From Bacteroidales bacterium (GTDB lineage Bacteria > Bacteroidota > Bacteroidia > Bacteroidales > WCHB1-69): DNA of 8,318 nucleotides. The translations under genes and the position numbers were made by a program. Positions 6,905 to 8,318 of the stretch are shown here, piece after piece. How positions within the stretch are numbered: position 1 is the stretch's first letter; the number at the start of each line of letters is the position of its first letter. The stretch lies in NCBI GenBank assembly GCA_017964755.1, contig JAGCRI010000158.1, forward strand, positions 1-8,318, in the 5' to 3' direction. A model generated the notes under the pieces. It did not search any database. It worked only from the letters and a program-made list of their open reading frames with translations, and was not told where the DNA came from.

Positions 6905-8002
6905 TTATTTGTGAATGATTTTTGCCATTGTTTCAGATGTCAGATTTCCTTTATTATCAAAGAGTTGTGAAACTTCTTCGCCTTTTTGCAGATGATAAGC
7001 CGACAAGCCTGTTTCAAGTGCACCGTTTATATGCTGTATGGAATCATCAATAAAAAGCGTTTCTGAAGGATTAATCTGCGATTCTTCTATGATTTTTTTA
7101 AATGCTTCAATTTTAGGTTTTTTAATATGCAGAATGTGCGAAAAATAGGCCTTTTTGAATAGTTCATCAAAAATATCGAAGCCGAATTTCTTTTTCAAAT
7201 CAACTTTGAATTTGTCGTAATTCAGCTGGTTCGTATTGCTGAAAAGGAAAATTCCGTAATTGCTGTTCGCATTCCGCAACATTTCCACCCGTTCAGACGG
7301 AACATCAATAATTATTGCGTTCCAAGCGTCATCTATCTGTTGGTCAGTAAGTTGTATAGGCGATAAAGAACGTATATAATTCCGGAATTCTTCTACTGAA
7401 ATTTTCCCTTCTTCAAAAAGGTCAATATCTTCAGTCTGTGAAGCCTGCGAATATTTTTTCTCGAAATCAGAAATTCCGTATTCCTTGAATTTATCTGCAA
7501 TATTCTCGTATCTTATGTCGTAGATTACACCGCCCAAGTCGAAAATTATATTTTTGATATTCGGCAAATTGTCATCAGCAAACCACTCTGCTACAGAATT
7601 TTCTGTTTCCTGCAATTTAAGATTATGAAGAAAAACAGCGTGAGGAAGTATTTTTCTTATTTTTTCTGCAAAAAATGAAAGAATATTTTCAGAAGTCGGA
7701 GCAAACGGCAGAAAAACTACATTTTCAAATTCTTTTTCGAGTTCTGCTGTTAAAGTTTTAGGGTAAATACCTTCTTTTAACACCAAGGCATGGTCAAACT
7801 TAGCAATTATCTCATTTTGAATAAGTTCCTTCAGAAAATGAAAGTCAAACACCATATCATTGCCAGATTCCGAATTACTGCCCTTAACAGTTACTTCCAA
7901 TTTATAGGAATGCCCGTGCAGGTTTCGGCACTTGCCCTGATAATCAGGCAGAGCATGCGCCATTTCAAATGAGAATTTTTTTGTAAGACGGAAAACAGAC
8001 AT
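6905..8002 (-). CDS. queD: Fusion of 6-carboxytetrahydropterin synthase (QueD) with a HAD-IA phosphatase
   Basis: A 365-residue two-domain protein. Residues 1-145 are QueD/PTPS-like. Zinc ligands are H16 (EMAHAL), H29 and H31 in the motif C25-R-N-L-H-G-H, whose C-x3-HGH spacing is that of QueD enzymes. D70-H71 (FDHALVL), the PTSEN motif with E105 and the late E132 fill the remaining active-site positions. QueD converts 7,8-dihydroneopterin triphosphate to 6-carboxytetrahydropterin in queuosine/7-deazaguanine synthesis. Residues 150-365 are a HAD subfamily IA phosphatase: motif I IIFDLGGVI with D155, the DLG form also seen in YihX-like enzymes; motif II FLFSNTN with S255; motif III lysine K294 or K295; motif IV FIDDS with D319 and D320. 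Both halves look catalytically intact, and the frame is continuous across the junction (about 140-150). The start ATG lies 2 bases after the stop of the upstream gene. No queC, queE or folE is in the window. The HAD substrate is unknown. Confidence 0.9.
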   Translation of the reverse strand: MSVFRLTKKFSFEMAHALPDYQGKCRNLHGHSYKLEVTVKGSNSESGNDMVFDFHFLKELIQNEIIAKFDHALVLKEGIYPKTLTAELEKEFENVVFLPFAPTSENILSFFAEKIRKILPHAVFLHNLKLQETENSVAEWFADDNLPNIKNIIFDLGGVIYDIRYENIADKFKEYGISDFEKKYSQASQTEDIDLFEEGKISVEEFRNYIRSLSPIQLTDQQIDDAWNAIIIDVPSERVEMLRNANSNYGIFLFSNTNQLNYDKFKVDLKKKFGFDIFDELFKKAYFSHILHIKKPKIEAFKKIIEESQINPSETLFIDDSIQHINGALETGLSAYHLQKGEEVSQLFDNKGNLTSETMAKIIHK

Positions 8003-8004
8003 GA

Positions 8005-8318
8005 TTATTGTATTATAATTTTCAGTGTTTCAGTGTGTTTTATGTCAGTTATTCTTATAAAATAAATTCCTGATCTTAAATCTTTGGTTTCAAAACTGAT
8101 AATTGGAGAGTTAGTATTTTCTGTAGTTAAAATCAGTTGTCCGACTTCATTAAAAATAGCAACTTTTTCGATAAGCATATCAGCATTTGAAATTGAGAAC
8201 CTCTCGTTTGCAGGATTCGGGAAAACATAATAAGAAGTTATTGATTTATAGTCATTTATAGAGGTTGCAATATATGGTTCAAACACATAATCTGTGGAAT
8301 CGCCCCACAGATATTCAG
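8005..8318 (-). CDS. C-terminal end of a T9SS type A cargo protein (cut by window edge)
   Basis: The last 103 codons of a protein whose reading frame stays open to the right edge (first visible residues EYLWGDSTDYVFEP), so the true start is outside. Residues from YVFPNPANERFSI to the end form a T9SS type A sorting domain: PNP near the start, then VAIFNEVGQLIL, LRSGIYFIRI and a short final strand ending IIIQ. Such domains direct secreted proteins through T9SS and are cut off during surface attachment. The nature of the passenger cannot be seen. A GTG at 8286 could be read as a start but is only an internal codon. The stop is 2 bases before the queD-HAD start, which suggests this cargo is the next gene upstream in the same operon. 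Confidence 0.88.
   Translation of the reverse strand, partial: EYLWGDSTDYVFEPYIATSINDYKSITSYYVFPNPANERFSISNADMLIEKVAIFNEVGQLILTTENTNSPIISFETKDLRSGIYFIRITDIKHTETLKIIIQ

Noticed and set aside
8005..8286. Complete small 93-residue gene starting at GTG 8286
   Set aside because: The frame is open to the window edge and the protein is a T9SS C-terminal domain, which normally ends a much larger cargo protein.

Overview
The window looks like a chromosomal segment from a Bacteroidetes bacterium, most likely a Bacteroidales-type species that has a type IX secretion system (T9SS). The evidence is three separate T9SS-style C-terminal domains, two promoter boxes of the Bacteroidetes TAnnTTTG form, Bacteroidetes-typical families (DUF4837 lipoprotein, DUF2461, BtuG-like propeller), and moderately AT-rich DNA with poor Shine-Dalgarno sequences. 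No tRNA, rRNA, insertion sequence or CRISPR array was seen.

Left part (1-863, minus strand): a HAD-superfamily hydrolase is followed after 2 bases by the start of a DUF2461 family gene that runs off the left edge. A TAnnTTTG box at 863-856 probably drives this pair.

Centre-left (995-4392, plus strand): a promoter box and a full cobalamin (B12) riboswitch (1010-1171) precede a two-gene unit. The first gene encodes a BtuG-like seven-bladed beta-propeller lipoprotein. The second encodes a 623-residue secreted protein with a signal peptide, two copies of an unassigned domain with a conserved cysteine pair, a second surface-protein module and a T9SS type A sorting tail. The unit ends at a 17-bp perfect terminator hairpin that also lies at the end of the converging operon. 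No TonB receptor (BtuB) or BtuCDF gene is in the unit, so it looks like a B12-regulated surface module for binding corrinoids.

Right part (8318 down to 4412, minus strand): a tightly packed gene string reads, in order of transcription, the end of a T9SS type A cargo protein (cut by the window), a fusion of QueD (6-carboxytetrahydropterin synthase) to a HAD phosphatase, a DUF4837 lipoprotein, an ECF sigma factor with a TTG start, and a single-pass membrane protein in the anti-sigma position. This last protein carries a gliding-motility/T9SS type B C-terminal domain at the end of its periplasmic part. Gaps are 2, 10, 8 and 54 bases, so these genes are probably one operon.

The most interesting points are the membrane-anchored putative anti-sigma protein ending in a T9SS sorting-type domain (a possible sensor of secretion state), the B12-controlled T9SS protein with a duplicated domain, and the QueD-HAD fusion.
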